A DNA stretch of 6,501 bases from Candidatus Omnitrophota bacterium. GTDB taxonomy: Bacteria > Omnitrophota > Koll11 > Zapsychrales > Zapsychraceae. Below the pieces are notes generated by a model that searched no databases, had not been told where the DNA came from, and worked only from the letters and a program-made list of their open reading frames with translations. This document shows positions 6,338 to 6,501 of this stretch, piece by piece (the first letter of the stretch is position 1; each line of letters begins with the position of its first letter). The stretch spans positions 1 through 6,501 of the forward strand of contig JAGLMJ010000068.1 of NCBI GenBank assembly GCA_023140095.1, given 5' to 3'. A program made the translations under genes and the position numbers.

Positions 6338-6501
6338 ATGAAAAAAAAGTTTGTTTGGTTTTTATTTGCACTTACGGTCGTCATTGTGAACAGCAAGAAC
6401 GTTCTTGCCGACATCGCGACCGAGATGGACACGGTTGTCGTGACGGCCACGCGCATCGCGCAGCATAACTACAAGATCGCCGGGAATGTCACGGTGATCA
6501 C
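6338..6501 (+). CDS. btuB: TonB-dependent receptor, BtuB-like, N-terminal part (3' end outside window)
   Basis: The frame stays open from the ATG to the last base: 54 codons of what is usually a gene of about 600 residues. AGGGGG (6328-6333) lies 4 nt upstream. Residues 1-24 form a Sec signal peptide (MKKK, then FVWFLFALTVVIV, then VLA-D). The mature start contains MDTVVVTATRIAQ, which matches the TonB box and plug start of BtuB (DTLVVTANR), followed by IAGNVTVIT, a typical plug strand. Such receptors take B12 or other large nutrients across the outer membrane using TonB energy. The B12 riboswitch directly upstream makes cobalamin, or a related corrinoid, the likely ligand. The gene symbol is inferred from that control and the N-terminus; the barrel is not visible. 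Confidence 0.85.
   Translation, partial: MKKKFVWFLFALTVVIVNSKNVLADIATEMDTVVVTATRIAQHNYKIAGNVTVI

Noticed and set aside
6226..6456. Minus-strand frame of 76 codons over the riboswitch and receptor start
   Set aside because: It overlaps a recognisable riboswitch, terminator and signal peptide on the plus strand and has no family features.

Overview
The window reads as an ordinary chromosomal segment of a Gram-negative-type bacterium. It encodes Sec-type signal peptides, a periplasmic thioredoxin-like protein and the start of a TonB-dependent outer-membrane receptor, so an inner membrane, periplasm and outer membrane are implied. Base composition looks close to balanced, and no phage, plasmid or insertion-sequence genes are visible. 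The lineage cannot be fixed from the sequence alone. A little-studied environmental phylum such as Omnitrophota is a guess from gene style, not a demonstrated assignment.

Layout from left to right: (1) the 3' end of metH, cobalamin-dependent methionine synthase, cut by the window start; (2) a 199-bp gap holding a 97-bp inverted-repeat element that looks like a small MITE; (3) a two-gene redox operon, a CcdA/DsbD-type membrane thiol transporter followed by an exported TlpA/ResA-like thioredoxin, closed by a clear rho-independent terminator; (4) a gap with two adjacent perfect palindromes; (5) a protein-L-isoaspartate methyltransferase that carries a signal peptide; (6) metF, methylenetetrahydrofolate reductase, on the minus strand and convergent with pcm; (7) divergently from metF, an NAD-dependent sugar epimerase of the CDP-tyvelose/paratose epimerase type; (8) a DUF6580-type small membrane protein with its own promoter; (9) a cobalamin riboswitch with a terminator expression platform; (10) the first 54 codons of a BtuB-like receptor, cut by the window end.

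Several genes share one theme. MetF makes 5-methyl-tetrahydrofolate. MetH uses it, with B12, to make methionine, the precursor of AdoMet. The riboswitch and BtuB-like receptor would import the B12 that MetH needs, and Pcm consumes AdoMet. The DUF6580 protein sits directly upstream of the B12 riboswitch and is the best candidate for an undescribed part of this cobalamin-linked neighbourhood, but that link rests on position only.
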